The notes beneath the pieces were generated by a model. The model was not told the origin of the DNA and did not search any database. It saw only the letters and a program-made list of their open reading frames with translations. Below, one piece after another: positions 54,633 to 64,000 of a stretch of DNA of 64,000 nt. Origin of the DNA: Enchytraeus crypticus (lineage: Eukaryota > Annelida > Clitellata > Enchytraeida > Enchytraeidae); assembly GCA_905160935.1 (NCBI GenBank), contig CAJHZI010000036.1, positions 72,001-136,000 of the forward strand, given 5' to 3'. Position numbers and translations under genes: made by a program. Position 1 is the first letter of the stretch, and every line of letters begins with the position of its first letter.

Positions 54633-55440
54633 GTTAATTTTTTAAAGTTTCAATTTTTCAGGAGGCTGAAATCTCTGGCTGAAATCGATAGTAACAGTTA
54701 TACGTCCACAGTCTCGCTTTATAATTAAATTTAATGATTATTAGTTGCCACTTAGTTACAAATACGAAGGTAAAACATAGTTTAGATTAATTTAATTATA
54801 ATGTACGTTTCACTCAGAATATCATGGTATTCGTTACCAATAATTAAGCAGCTATAGTTATAGCTAATAGTGCGTGTATTCTCAACTTGGCAGGTGTAAT
54901 ATTATGTAAGAGTGCTATAAAATTATGTTTTACACACTCGAATAACTCACATATGAGCCATAGCCTACCCCGTCCTAGAAAACGTCCGAACATTATAAAG
55001 TCCTCAACTAATTTAATTAAACATAGAGTAAATTGGCCAATTGCAATCAATAATATAATATAATATAATAGTCACGGCACAAAATGACCGTAGGTGGAGC
55101 AATTGTGGGTTTGATCCTCTTCATCAAGAACTCAGCCTCCACCCAAAATAGCATTGGTGACGGGTGTTGGATTGTGACAGAAAATGACTGAAATCCGGTA
55201 TCACGATCCCTTCCATAAAATTTGTGACCCCATTCAGATATTTATGTTTATTTAACCTGTGATTAAGCTCTCTATATGAACTTGATAGATGATGCAATCA
55301 GCACTATAGTGATTTTAATAAGTAATCTAATAGTAATTAACTTATTTATTGACAGTAGTAATTTGTATGTAAGTAATATCAAAAGTTAATAAAGTATTAC
55401 CTTTTTAGTTAAAAATAATTTAATTTAACTTCGCTTTTAG
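54633..55440. other. PIGV-NCS divergent gap, no gene recognised
   Basis: AT-rich. A patch at 55078-55230 (GGCACAAAATGACCGTAGGT, GGTTTGATCCTCTTCATCAA, AGCATTGGTGACGGGTG) looks repeat-like with a weak B box but has no second copy in the window. Confidence 0.45.
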
Positions 55441-55659
55441 TTAGACTCTTAGTCGCCTTTTATGACATGTGCAGTTGACGGATGGTAATTTATTCTTCAG
55501 TGTCTCGAGCACAACATAGACACAACACGAGCACAACACTGACACGTCATTACGCTGCACATAAGATGAATCATTCCCCCAGCATACTGAAAAACGCAGA
55601 TCTGGATTTCCTCCTGTTTTCCTGCGTGCGTGTATAGCAAAATATGAACAGTTCCATGA

Positions 55660-55935
55660 GCAGTTGAAGTTGTCATTTCTTGGTCCCTTTTCCTTCTAGT
55701 GCCCATTCACGATCGAGTTGCGACTAATTCACAAAAACCTCCTTTCCCTTGATTCCTTATTTTTGGATTGGTTCTTTGATATTGTATTTGCATCAGTTTT
55801 TACCATTTTGTTTATTTCTCTGACTTTAAGTGCTTTGTTTTCAGAATGCTCGATGTTGTCATTGACCGCCTTAACGCAAATTATTGCTGCATCGAATTAC
55901 TATTGTTGTGCCCAGGTTACTGAAGAAGAGACCAA
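55660..55935 (+). repeat. LINE-B 3' end, decayed
   Basis: TTCCATGAGCAGTTGAAGTT, CCCTTTTCCTTCTAGTGCCC, AAAACCTCCTTTCCCTTGAT, then a 3' UTR with ATGCTCGATGTTGTCATTGA. It parallels 23985-24195. Confidence 0.7.
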
Positions 55936-55974
55936 CATACATGTATGTAGAGTGCACATGCCGTAAAAGTCTGC

Positions 55975-56225
55975 AAAGCATTAAGAAAGGGCATCTGGTA
56001 ATTAGTGAACTCCTAAGCTTCAGCGTCTATACGTTGATGAGCGCCTCTAGGCTCTAGAATTGCAACAAATTTTCTAATCACGATCGTCGATCTTAAAGTT
56101 GAACCGGTATTAAAGGAGATATACTGATACTGATGTTGATGATGATGATGATGATAATGATGATGACAATGTCGACGTCGATGACGATGACGATGACGAC
56201 GACGATGATGATGATACCGATGTAT
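55975..56225 (+). repeat. Repeat X with long (GAT)n/(GAC)n tail
   Basis: GGGCATCTGGTAATTAGTGA, GAGCGCCTCTAGGCTCTAGA, TTGCAACAAATTTT, GTATTAAAGGAGATATACTG, then GATGAT and GACGAT repeats at 56130-56222. The tail explains a His-rich minus-strand frame. Confidence 0.65.
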
Positions 56226-56399
56226 TGTATAATTCAACTTATGCTCCAACGTGTTTGATCGAAGTTCAAATGACGGCGTATTGCCAGTATAATTAGCACA
56301 ATGCTAATCTACGTGTAACTCAACAGCTACTGTCTGTAGCCTGTAGTGCAATCTGGAGACCATGAATGCCGCTTGACTTTGCATTCAATTAAGGTGAAG

Positions 56400-57010
56400 T
56401 TCTAATCTAAATGTACGTGGTGGTCCAATAATTTTGGTTCAGTACTCTTATTTTTAGATTTCGTAGCAGAAAATATTTCAAAATTGCAGAGTTCTGCTCT
56501 CTCTCTCTTTCTTTCTCTATCTCTCTCTATCCCTCTCTCTCTCTTCTCTCTCTCTCTGAGTGCGCTACCTTCTGTCAGGTCCATCGTATATAACGCCTCC
56601 ATTCTTCTCTGTCTTCCGGTTTCCTCTTCATGTCCACATATGAGTGGGTCTTTAAATCATCTCACATACCTAATCTCGGCCTACCTCTGCCTCTATTTCG
56701 TTCCATTCTGCTTTCTATGACCTCTTTCCCCTTAGAATGCGTCGTATCCAACTCTTCTTTCTATTTCTTAATGCATTTATCAACTGGATAACTGTACCAA
56801 CTATCTCATGTGTAACCTTTTGAGTTATTCAGCTATTCCATAGTTGTTAGTTCCATAGTTAGCTGGAATAGTTATTCAGCTTTTTCATTCCATACTTCTC
56901 CATATTCACATTTCTAATGCCTCTATTTTCCTGATATCTTTCTTCCTTAAGATCCATGTTTGAAATGTTTCACATCCATATGATAGCGTGGTCCGTATAC
57001 CAAGCGCTTC
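56400..57010 (-). mobile_element. LINE-A 3' fragment, decayed
   Basis: TC repeats at 56500-56560 are the GA tail in complement. Then GTCAGGTCCATCGTATATAA, TTTCCTCTTCATGTCCACAT, CGGCCTACCTCTGCCTC and, at 56900-57010, the complement of the YGCETW region. It lies head to head with the younger copy at 57295. Confidence 0.8.
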
Positions 57011-57294
57011 GCTATTTTTATCTGTGACAGCTATATAGTATTCTTTTATGTAGGCATACTTGTAAAATTAATTGCTGTTTACGGTCATATAGGTCACAAT
57101 ATTTTCCGATGTAATTCTAGTTTATTTGTATATAGAAGAAAAAGCCTTATATCCAGTAAAGCACGTTTGCGATTCGTAATATGCCCTACTCAGCAACTTG
57201 AGTTATATATGCAGATATGCGATGCAACTTTTATCTTGTGAGAGAGTTAATGTGTATTTCTATCGAAATATTAAATAAAAATAATGACAGAACT

Positions 57295-58674
57295 GGTATG
57301 AGCTATGTATGGAAGTGTACAATACAGGTATTTGGCCAGACGACTTTACCAAGTCAGTGATGATCCCAATTCTCAAAAAAGCCAATGCTGTAGAGTGTTC
57401 GGATTACAGAACAATCAGTTTAATACCTCATGCATCGAAGATCTTATTAAAGATAGTAAATAGTCGCATTCAGTCGAAAGCAGTGATGATACTGAGCAAG
57501 ACACAATTTGGTTTTAGGAACGGATGCGGCACAAGAGAAGCAATAGGGGTAATGCGGGTTCTTTGTGAAGGAAGCTTAGAATATGGAAATGACGTTTTTG
57601 TATTCTTTGTAGACTTCGAGAAGGCCTTTGACAGGATTGATTGGATAACGATGATGAATATCTTGAAAAGAATAGGAATTGACTGGAGAGACAGAAGACT
57701 AATTTTGAACTTGTACATGAATCAAAGAGCAGTAATCAAAATCCAACAAGAATACTCAGAAGAAGGCGAAATAGGACGTGGAGTAAGACAAGGTTGTAGC
57801 ATTTCGCCGCTGCTTTTTAACCTTTACGCTGAGGCAATGATGGAGGAAGCCTTGGAAGACATGGAAGAAGGAATAAAAGTAGGAGGGAAATTGTTACAAG
57901 ATGTACGATTTGCAGATGACCAAGGAATGGTAGCGGGTAGCGAGATTGGACTGCAGAAGATAATGGGTAGGCTGAATGATACGGCATTGAGATATGACAT
58001 GAAGATTAATATCAAAAGACCAAGGTTATGAGAGTGTCCAATAATAAAGGTGAAGTTAATATCACAATAAATGGTACGAAATTAGAACAGGTGAGGAGTT
58101 TCAAATATTTGGGTCATACTATAACCGATGACAGGAAATGCGAGACTGAAGTATGCAGTAGGATTACACAAGCAAAAGAGGCCTTTGGTAATAGAAAAGA
58201 ACTATTAACAAAAGGTTTGAAGAAAGATACAAAGATAAAGATAGTGAAAACTTTGGTTTGGACCACACTATTGTATGGATGTGAGACATGGACCTTAAGG
58301 AAGGAAGATATTAGGAAACTGGAGTCGTTGGAGATGTGGATTTGGAGAAGAATGGAGAGGATTAGCTCGACTCAAAAGGTTACAAATAAGGAAGTTCTGG
58401 ATAGAGTTGGCACAGATAGACAGTTGATAAATGTATTAAGAAATAGGAAGAAGAGTTGGATAGGACACATTCTAAGGGGGGAAGGTCTATTAAAAGACGT
58501 CATAGAAGGTAAAATGGAAGGAAAAAGAGGCAGGGGCAGGCCGAAATTAGGTATGTTAGATGATTTAAAGACCCACTCTTATTTGGAAATGAAGAGGAAG
58601 GCGGAAGACAGAGAAGAGTGGAGGCGTTATATACCATGGACCTGCCAGTAGGCAGTGCACTAAGAGAGAGAGAG
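57295..58674 (+). mobile_element. LINE-A non-LTR retrotransposon, 5'-truncated, with target duplication
   Basis: The 12-bp direct repeat AATGACAGAACT lies at 57283-57294 and 58675-58686. The element starts within the RT (ELCMEVYNTGIWPDDFTKSV), lacks the endonuclease, and ends ACCATGGACCTGCCAGTAGG, CAGTGCACTAAG and a GA run, so the GA run belongs to the element. RT blocks: DYRTISLIPHASKILLKIV, FGFRNGCGTREAI, VFFVDFEKAFDRIDW, GRGVRQGCSISPLLFNLYAE, VRFADDQGMVAG. The C-terminal part has [40 protein letters not shown] and [11 protein letters not shown] one-base frame change near 58017 separates the frames 57309-58031 and 58028-58651; otherwise no stop is seen. Confidence 0.93.
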
Positions 58675-59089
58675 AATGACAGAACTATTCACAATTCGCC
58701 AAGGTAGGAACAATGTTTGGACGTACCTTGTACGCTGTCAGTTAGAAATACTGTCGGTTATTAGAATAAGCCTATGCATGTAGCCTACATGTACATGTAC
58801 ATGTATATAATAATTATTGTTCCTCAATCCAGAAGGGCATGAAATATTTCATACTGTAAATCCAGCATATATTCTATATTTAGTTTAGCTTAATGCAATA
58901 GGTTGGTCTAATTTGTTTAATATTTATAGATAACATGTTTGAATAATGACAGTCAGAAGAAACATTAATATTAGACTAAAGAAATTAAGATCGAGTGTTG
59001 AATTAGGCTTATAGGTAAATAACATATAGAAGTCTTGCAGAGTGCATTAATTCTAAATTGTATTTTAATTAGTATATGCTCGTGTTGTT

Positions 59090-59370
59090 CTCGGAACACC
59101 GAAAAGTAGAATATCCGTTAACCACATGCGTCGTGAAAGGCGACTGAGCAATAACTGAGTAAGGCAATGGAGAACCACCTTAAAAGTCATATTTTCCCAA
59201 GCTATATACTATTAGGCTACATTAAGGTGTTTATAATCCTATTATTTTGTGAAGGGATTAACTCGTTAATCTATGGCGTGCTCTTTATGGAGCGTGAACG
59301 ACTGAAAGCAGCATATGAGTAAGAATATGTACAGTGGACCTGACACTTGGTAAAACACCAGAGAGAGATT
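59090..59370 (+). repeat. SINE-like repeat Y with GA-type end
   Basis: TCGTGAAAGGCGACTGAGCA, GCAATGGAGAACCACCTTAA, TTAACTCGTTAATCTATGGC, GTGCTCTTTATGGAGCGTGA, GAGTAAGAATATGTACAGTG, then GGACCTGACACTTGGTAAAA and CACCAGAGAGAGA. The last segment echoes the LINE-A end. Relatives: 2760-3055 and 62870-62996. Confidence 0.6.
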
Positions 59371-59653
59371 TACTCATATATTCATTCTACATTTCTTTCA
59401 GAGACATTTTTAATTCCACAGTTAGTGATCTAGACTACCTTTATCGGTTTTTATCATGGACAATATAAAACAGGGTCCTTATAATAATATATAGCATAAA
59501 TACTATTATATAATAATAGTAATAAAGGTTTAACGTCCGTTTTCTCATCTAAGGACGATATTTGTTACTTTTTCAGTTAGGCACACTATATCGCTACAAG
59601 TGTCAGTTAGTGCACTTTATTGCTGTTATTCAGCTGTCGTTGGCTGCTGCACG

Positions 59654-61980
59654 ATGGGCAAGCAGTGCAGTAAGCTGAAGCCTGAAGAGATTCACGACCT
59701 CGCCAACAACTCTCTGTTCACTGAGGAAGAACTTCAGGAATTCTACAAGAACTTCCGCAAAGACTATCCCTCAGGTTACGTCAGTTTGGAAGAATTCAAG
59801 ACCATTTATGGTAAGAATACTTCAAAAAGTGGTTCAGTTTAAGACAGCATTCATTGTTAGGAGTCGGCTATACGATATGTAGGTCTGTAGGTCTTGACTA
59901 ATAATTTCACACTGCCTTTATTTGGGTTGTAAAGTGACTGGCTGAATAACTTTTAGTTGACTGAAAAATATAAATATGTATTAATAATTGCGTCTTCTCA
60001 CGAGAAACTAGAAGAAATAGTTTGGCTATTCTTTTTCGAGTTATATGGCCTTGTAGAATATTATTTTATGACAATTAAAAATTTCTAATCTCTTAGATTA
60101 TGGAACTTGTGAAGTGACAGGGCGATCAGAAGCCATCCCCTGTTTTGTAAGCTTTATAGTCTGTAAGAGTCTTAAATGTATACACACACTACGATGAAGT
60201 AACATACAAATATTTATTATGATTATAACTGAACGCCCCTAACTGCTAGCTTGGCTGATACAGTTCCTATGACATTTAATTGTTTTCAGGTAAATACTTT
60301 CCACTGGGTGATCCGAGAGATTTGGCTGAGCACGTGTTTAGAACGTACGACACCAACTCTGACAACAAGATTGACTTCAGGGAGCTCGTGCTGGGGCTAA
60401 GCGTGACGTCACGCGGTTCAGTGGAGCAGAAGTTAGCCTGGGTTTTCAGACTGTATGACAAGGAAAACACGGGAATGATCTCAAGGGATTCTATGCTTCA
60501 AATTATTACTGTTAGTCTTGAAATTTAAGGAATTAAGTAGCGTAGAATGTAAAAATGGCTCAGTGAAATACATTTTCTATTTAAGGTCATGAAATATTAA
60601 GCGGCTACTGCTGAGGGGCTGCTCCTGAGGGGCTGCTCCTGAGAGGCTGCTCCTGATTGGGCTGCTCCTGAGGGGCTGCTCCTGAGAGGCTGCTCCTGAG
60701 GGGCTACTCCTGAGAAGCTGCTCCCTGAGGGGCTGCTTCTGGTAGGCTGATCCTGAGAGGCTGCTCCCGAGAGGCTGCTCCTGAGGGGCTGCTCCTGAGA
60801 GGCTGCTCTTGAGGTTCTAAGATCAATTTCCGGTAGAGCTAATCAGAGAGTAAAATCTCAGATATTCACGGCAATGATAATATACAGTAGATCATTGACT
60901 GAACTATACACTGTATGGTTAAACAAGTGATATTAAAGTGACAGACGTCATCAGAAATGATCATTTCACTAAAATGCGTGTTTAACTGTGACTTTTGTCG
61001 TCGCTATTAAATTCATTATGTTCTAAGATTTATTGTATCTGTCCAAGGTTAAAGCATTTAGCGTAACAGGCCTTAAATTGGACTCTTGATCCTGCTATAA
61101 GTCCTACATTGGACTCTCGATCCTGCTATAGGCCTTAAATTGGACTCTCGTTCGCAAGCTCAATTCCTAGCCGAGCCAGAGAAAGTAAAATCTCAAACGA
61201 TCACACGAACCACAGTGAATAAAACTGTCAACTGTCAAGTGATGAATTCCACCAGTGCCCATGGATGTTCATTGCACAAATTCACATTAATATGACACTG
61301 TAGGTAAAGCTTATGGTAGAGCTAATGTTAATGTCAGTTTCCTCACACGAAACCGACGTCAGTGACGTGCGAGCCCAGGATTTCAACCCCGCTCATACTG
61401 ATCCGCTGCTGCTATGTAAATATGAATATGGTTTTGAATGGTGCACTTTACTACTGACGATTCTGAAGGCAAGTCACCGGGCGTAATGGCATCGTTTAAG
61501 TCATTTTAAATATTGAAGTATGTATCGATAAATAGTTTAATTATTCGAATATAAATATCTGATTAACGAACCCGTATCCGTTAATTAAGAATCATTTTCT
61601 CTTCCAAACATGAATATTCATATCGCCATGCTTAACTTCTGTACGAAATATTAAATATTCAGACAAAATATTTTATATTCACAATCTAGACAGTCGCTGG
61701 TACGTCTAGACATCGCGAAGATATGGACGCTAAACCACTCAACCGCTAATTATCTCAATCTAACTGATTGTTATTTCTGCAGGCCATATACAAGATGATG
61801 GGACCGCTGACGAGGGTTCCACCGGACGAGTCCACCCCCCAGAAAAAAACCGATAAGATCTTTGAGGCTCTGGACAAGAACAAGAACGGATATATCACGT
61901 GGCAGGAATTCCAGGGGCTGACGAAGAGCAACCAGTACGTAGGTTGGCTGTTCGAATTCCAACCTACTTCGCCGACTTAG
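59654..61980 (+). CDS. Neuronal calcium sensor family EF-hand protein (neurocalcin/hippocalcin-like), three exons
   Basis: Calcium-dependent membrane-switch protein. Exons: 59654-59810, 60290-60510, 61783-61980; 191 residues, the normal family length, with consistent phases. The start is [16 protein letters not shown]: Gly2 with Ser6 gives a myristoylation signal, and MGKQxSKL is the family start; an upstream in-frame ATG at 59600 would block it. EF1 ([13 protein letters not shown]) is degenerate as in the family, though Tyr replaces the usual Cys of CPxG. EF2 ([12 protein letters not shown]) and EF4 ([12 protein letters not shown]) are canonical. EF3 ([12 protein letters not shown]) has Ser at position 12 and Thr at 5, so calcium binding there is doubtful. 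[14 protein letters not shown] and [19 protein letters not shown] are family blocks. It could be neurocalcin, hippocalcin or visinin-like; I cannot decide. Confidence 0.93.
60605..60990 (+). repeat. 14-bp tandem array next to a SINE-1 relic
   Basis: Units GAGGGGCTGCTCCT or GAGAGGCTGCTCCT occur about 14 times up to 60812. SINE-1 body follows: GAGTAAAATCTCAGATATTC, GTGATATTAAAGTGACAGAC, TCATTTCACTAAAATGCGTG. In the second intron of the calcium-sensor gene. Confidence 0.75.
61068..61290 (+). repeat. SINE-1 relic with 31-bp tandem duplications of its head
   Basis: GGCCTTAAATTGGACTCTCG plus ATCCTGCTATA is repeated about 2.5 times, the last running into TTCGCAAGCTCAATTCCTAG and CCGAGCC, a degraded SINE-1 B-box region, then GTAAAATCTC. 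The array seems to have grown from the SINE head. Same intron as the previous entry. Confidence 0.65.
61305..61425 (-). repeat. tRNA-derived SINE-2 fragment
   Basis: The plus strand reads AAAGCTTATGGTAGAGCTAA, TGTTAATGTCAGTTTCCTCA, CGACGTCAGTGACGTGCGAG and CCCAGGATTTCAACCCCGCT, the complement of the SINE-2 tail and B box. Confidence 0.7.
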
Positions 61981-62860
61981 AGCCGTAACTATGTTCTGGT
62001 AAAGTCAACGTGGACAAGTGGCTTTGTTCTATTATGGCTCACAGTAATTGTAAACACATGCTACTAAAGAACGATATGCATTAGGCGTGCGTGAGAATCT
62101 CAGTGATGTATAGACAAGATTCCCCGAAGAAGGTGGGAGAGACAGGGTGAGGAGTTACACTCACAAAATGTATTCTTTATTTAGTGAAAAATATTTGACG
62201 CGAATTCGCCATCTATCTTGTAACTCCCCAGCAACACAAATAGCCTTCTGCTATGATTCATTTAAGTTTCTTGACTAGAATAGTTTCTTATCAATATCAA
62301 GAACGTTAATGTCGGAGTTAAAATAGGCCTAAAACGATTTAAAAATTGGTTTATCATTAAAGGAGTATAGAAAATTAACGTATCTGTGCAGATTCTTTTA
62401 AGAAATATGTACAGGGTGACTGCAAATTGGAATACTAAAATTCTCCTAAAGGAGTGAAATGTGTGTGATTTAGTTTTAAAAAAGATCTACGCATTGCAGG
62501 ATTTAAAATAGCATTGCTATTTTCAATCATTTAGATCAACCTATTCGTTTTGCTGAAAGGGGCAATACTTGGGTGTGGGGGAAATCGACTCTTTCTGGAG
62601 TAGCCCTAATTAATTTAACTGGGGGGTATTTGCCCCTCTCAGATAACATGTTAAATAGATTATAAATATGATGCCTTGCAGCTGAAGAGAAACTGTAAGG
62701 CCTACATAGAGCACAGACCAAATCTTTCAGCACATATGGAGTGTAGACTAAATTTTTTGGCGTTAACATCATAATGTTTACAAGCTATAGACTACACTAA
62801 AGTGTGGATAAAGCATAATCTGTTGTGCCTTATAATTATATAATATTATAATTAATCATA
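61981..62860. other. 3' flank of the calcium-sensor gene
   Basis: Probable 3' UTR and flank, no second gene recognised. TACAGGGTGACTGCAAATTG at 62409 resembles a mariner-type outer end, but no partner end was found nearby. Confidence 0.45.
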
Positions 62861-62869
62861 TTGAAATCT

Positions 62870-62955
62870 TGCATCGATTGCGCTCGTTATGGAGAGTGAT
62901 AGTAGAATGTGAGTATGAATATTTGTACCATGGATCAGCCGTCCAGCAGAACGCT

Positions 62956-62996
<41 letters not shown>
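62870..62996 (+). repeat. Repeat Y 3' part with GA microsatellite
   Basis: TGCGCTCGTTATGGAGAGTG, GTGAGTATGAATATTTGTAC, CATGGATCAGCCGTCCAGCA, then GA units at 62957-62994. Confidence 0.65.
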
Positions 62997-63234
62997 TTGA
63001 TCAGGTAATCGAATTTGACACTTCGGTTGTTATCTGTATTTAACTTCGCTAAAGAAGTAATTACTGAATAACCGTTCTACATGTAAATTATGTATAGCCG
63101 TACTCCAGTTTTCAGCTGTAAATAGCGTATTTATGCAGAATAATTAATTTATGGCGCAAGAGATTTTGTGCAAAAGATATTGCGTTGTTCTTCACAGCTT
63201 TGCAGTGTTTATTTGCCGAATCAATAGGCCTACT

Positions 63235-63345
63235 GCTAGGTAAAGCTAAGTTTTAACGTCAGTTTCCTGTTCGATATTATGTAGGTGGCGGGGAGCTGGA
63301 ACGCTTGATTAATCCACTCATCACTACTTTCACCCTTCATCCATG
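63235..63345 (-). repeat. SINE-2 relic
   Basis: GGTAAAGCTAAGTTTTAACG, TCAGTTTCCTGTTCGATATT, GTGGCGGGGAGCTGGAACGC and TTGATTAATCCACTC are the complement of SINE-2 tail and head. Confidence 0.6.
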
Positions 63346-63479
63346 ACTATTAAGAAATGATAGTAGGGCATATAAGAGGAGAGCCGAATCTAAACTCAAA
63401 TTTTGTAAATTAAGCAAATTTATGACCGAGACTGAAGGGAAATTATGAAATAAATTTACAAATTCAAAGCTGCTAATAT

Positions 63480-63660
63480 TTCTCTTAGTGCACTGCCTAC
63501 TGGCAGGTCCATGGTATATAACGCCTCCACTCTTCTCTATCATCCGCTTTCCTCTTCACGTCCACATACGAGTAACGAGTGGATCTTTAAATCATCTGTA
63601 ACATTCCTTTTGATATACTATTAATCTTGGGGGATTCTGCTTTTGACGAGGTGGCCCCTG
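63480..63660 (-). repeat. LINE-A 3' end snippet
   Basis: TCTCTTAGTGCACTGCCTAC, TGGCAGGTCCATGGTATATA, ACGCCTCCACTCTTCTCTAT and CCGCTTTCCTCTTCACGTCC are the complement of 58560-58665. 63590-63655 continues as the subfamily sequence shared with 43095-43170. Confidence 0.8.
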
Positions 63661-64000
63661 TACCTTCTTAACAGTTACTGGGCAGGGGCGTCATTCCCTC
63701 TGAAAACAATCTTGTTTACCCAACTGCTAATATAGGTAATGATAAAAGCTCGAGCCTATAAAAGAAGCTTGCAGAATCTCAAATTGGGACTAATTTCAGT
63801 GAAATGAATAAAAAAAGACTGGATAAAATAAATTTGCTCCCCATGCATGTTTGGAAGTAAAAGGGAGGCATAAATATTCATGGCTGTGGCAATTAAAGAA
63901 CATCGATATTCTGAAACGCAGAATTCTTCGTAACTTCTCATAGGTCCACAGGCAAATAATTAAAAAAACTAGTTTTGAACTCTTCACCATACTGCATGAC
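63661..64000. other. Window end, no gene recognised
   Basis: No exon, RNA gene or repeat match could be supported; the overlapping minus-strand frames have no family signature. Confidence 0.5.

Overview
This is an AT-rich, intron-rich stretch of an animal (invertebrate metazoan) genome. The evidence is spliced genes with GT-AG introns and animal orthologues, short exons in kilobase-sized introns, many non-LTR retrotransposon tails, SINEs, DNA transposons and long microsatellites. I cannot place it below Metazoa. Almost none of the real genes appear as long open frames. I rebuilt them exon by exon from splice sites, reading phase and remembered family sequences.

Six host genes were found. NEK1 (minus, 1.6-23.1 kb, 3' part outside the window) has 25 exons whose phases join without conflict into 652 codons. 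COA4 (plus, 26.4-29.1 kb) is a two-exon twin-CX9C cytochrome oxidase assembly factor with no long frame. CRLS1 (plus, 33.7-40.1 kb) is a seven-exon cardiolipin synthase. MRPL14 (minus, 42.1-45.9 kb) is a two-exon mitochondrial ribosomal protein whose intron holds a complete Tc1/mariner-type transposon. PIGV (minus, 50.6-54.0 kb) is a three-exon GPI mannosyltransferase 2. A neuronal-calcium-sensor EF-hand gene (plus, 59.7-62.0 kb) has three exons. NEK1/COA4 and PIGV/NCS are divergent pairs; CRLS1 and MRPL14 are convergent. COA4, CRLS1 and MRPL14 all serve mitochondria and sit next to each other, but nothing shows shared regulation.

The mobile fraction is dense and partly decipherable. Three LINE groups occur, called here A, B and C. 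LINE-A ends in a GA microsatellite and one copy has a 12-bp target duplication. LINE-B is CR1/jockey-like and its tail ends in TTA or TTGA repeats. LINE-C ends in TAG repeats. At least four SINE-like families occur; two share a 3' end with LINE-A or LINE-B, and a 5S-rRNA-like fragment is also present. DNA transposons include a hAT element with a second hAT-type element nested in it (both with 8-bp target duplications), an apparently intact DD37D element, and a 758-bp foldback element in a NEK1 intron with matching termini.

The most unusual structural feature is that several tandem repeats in NEK1 carry copies of the gene's own splice sites: about 17 copies of the exon-8 donor, and about four copies of the exon-6 acceptor plus exon start. 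NEK1 also uses one GC-AG intron.
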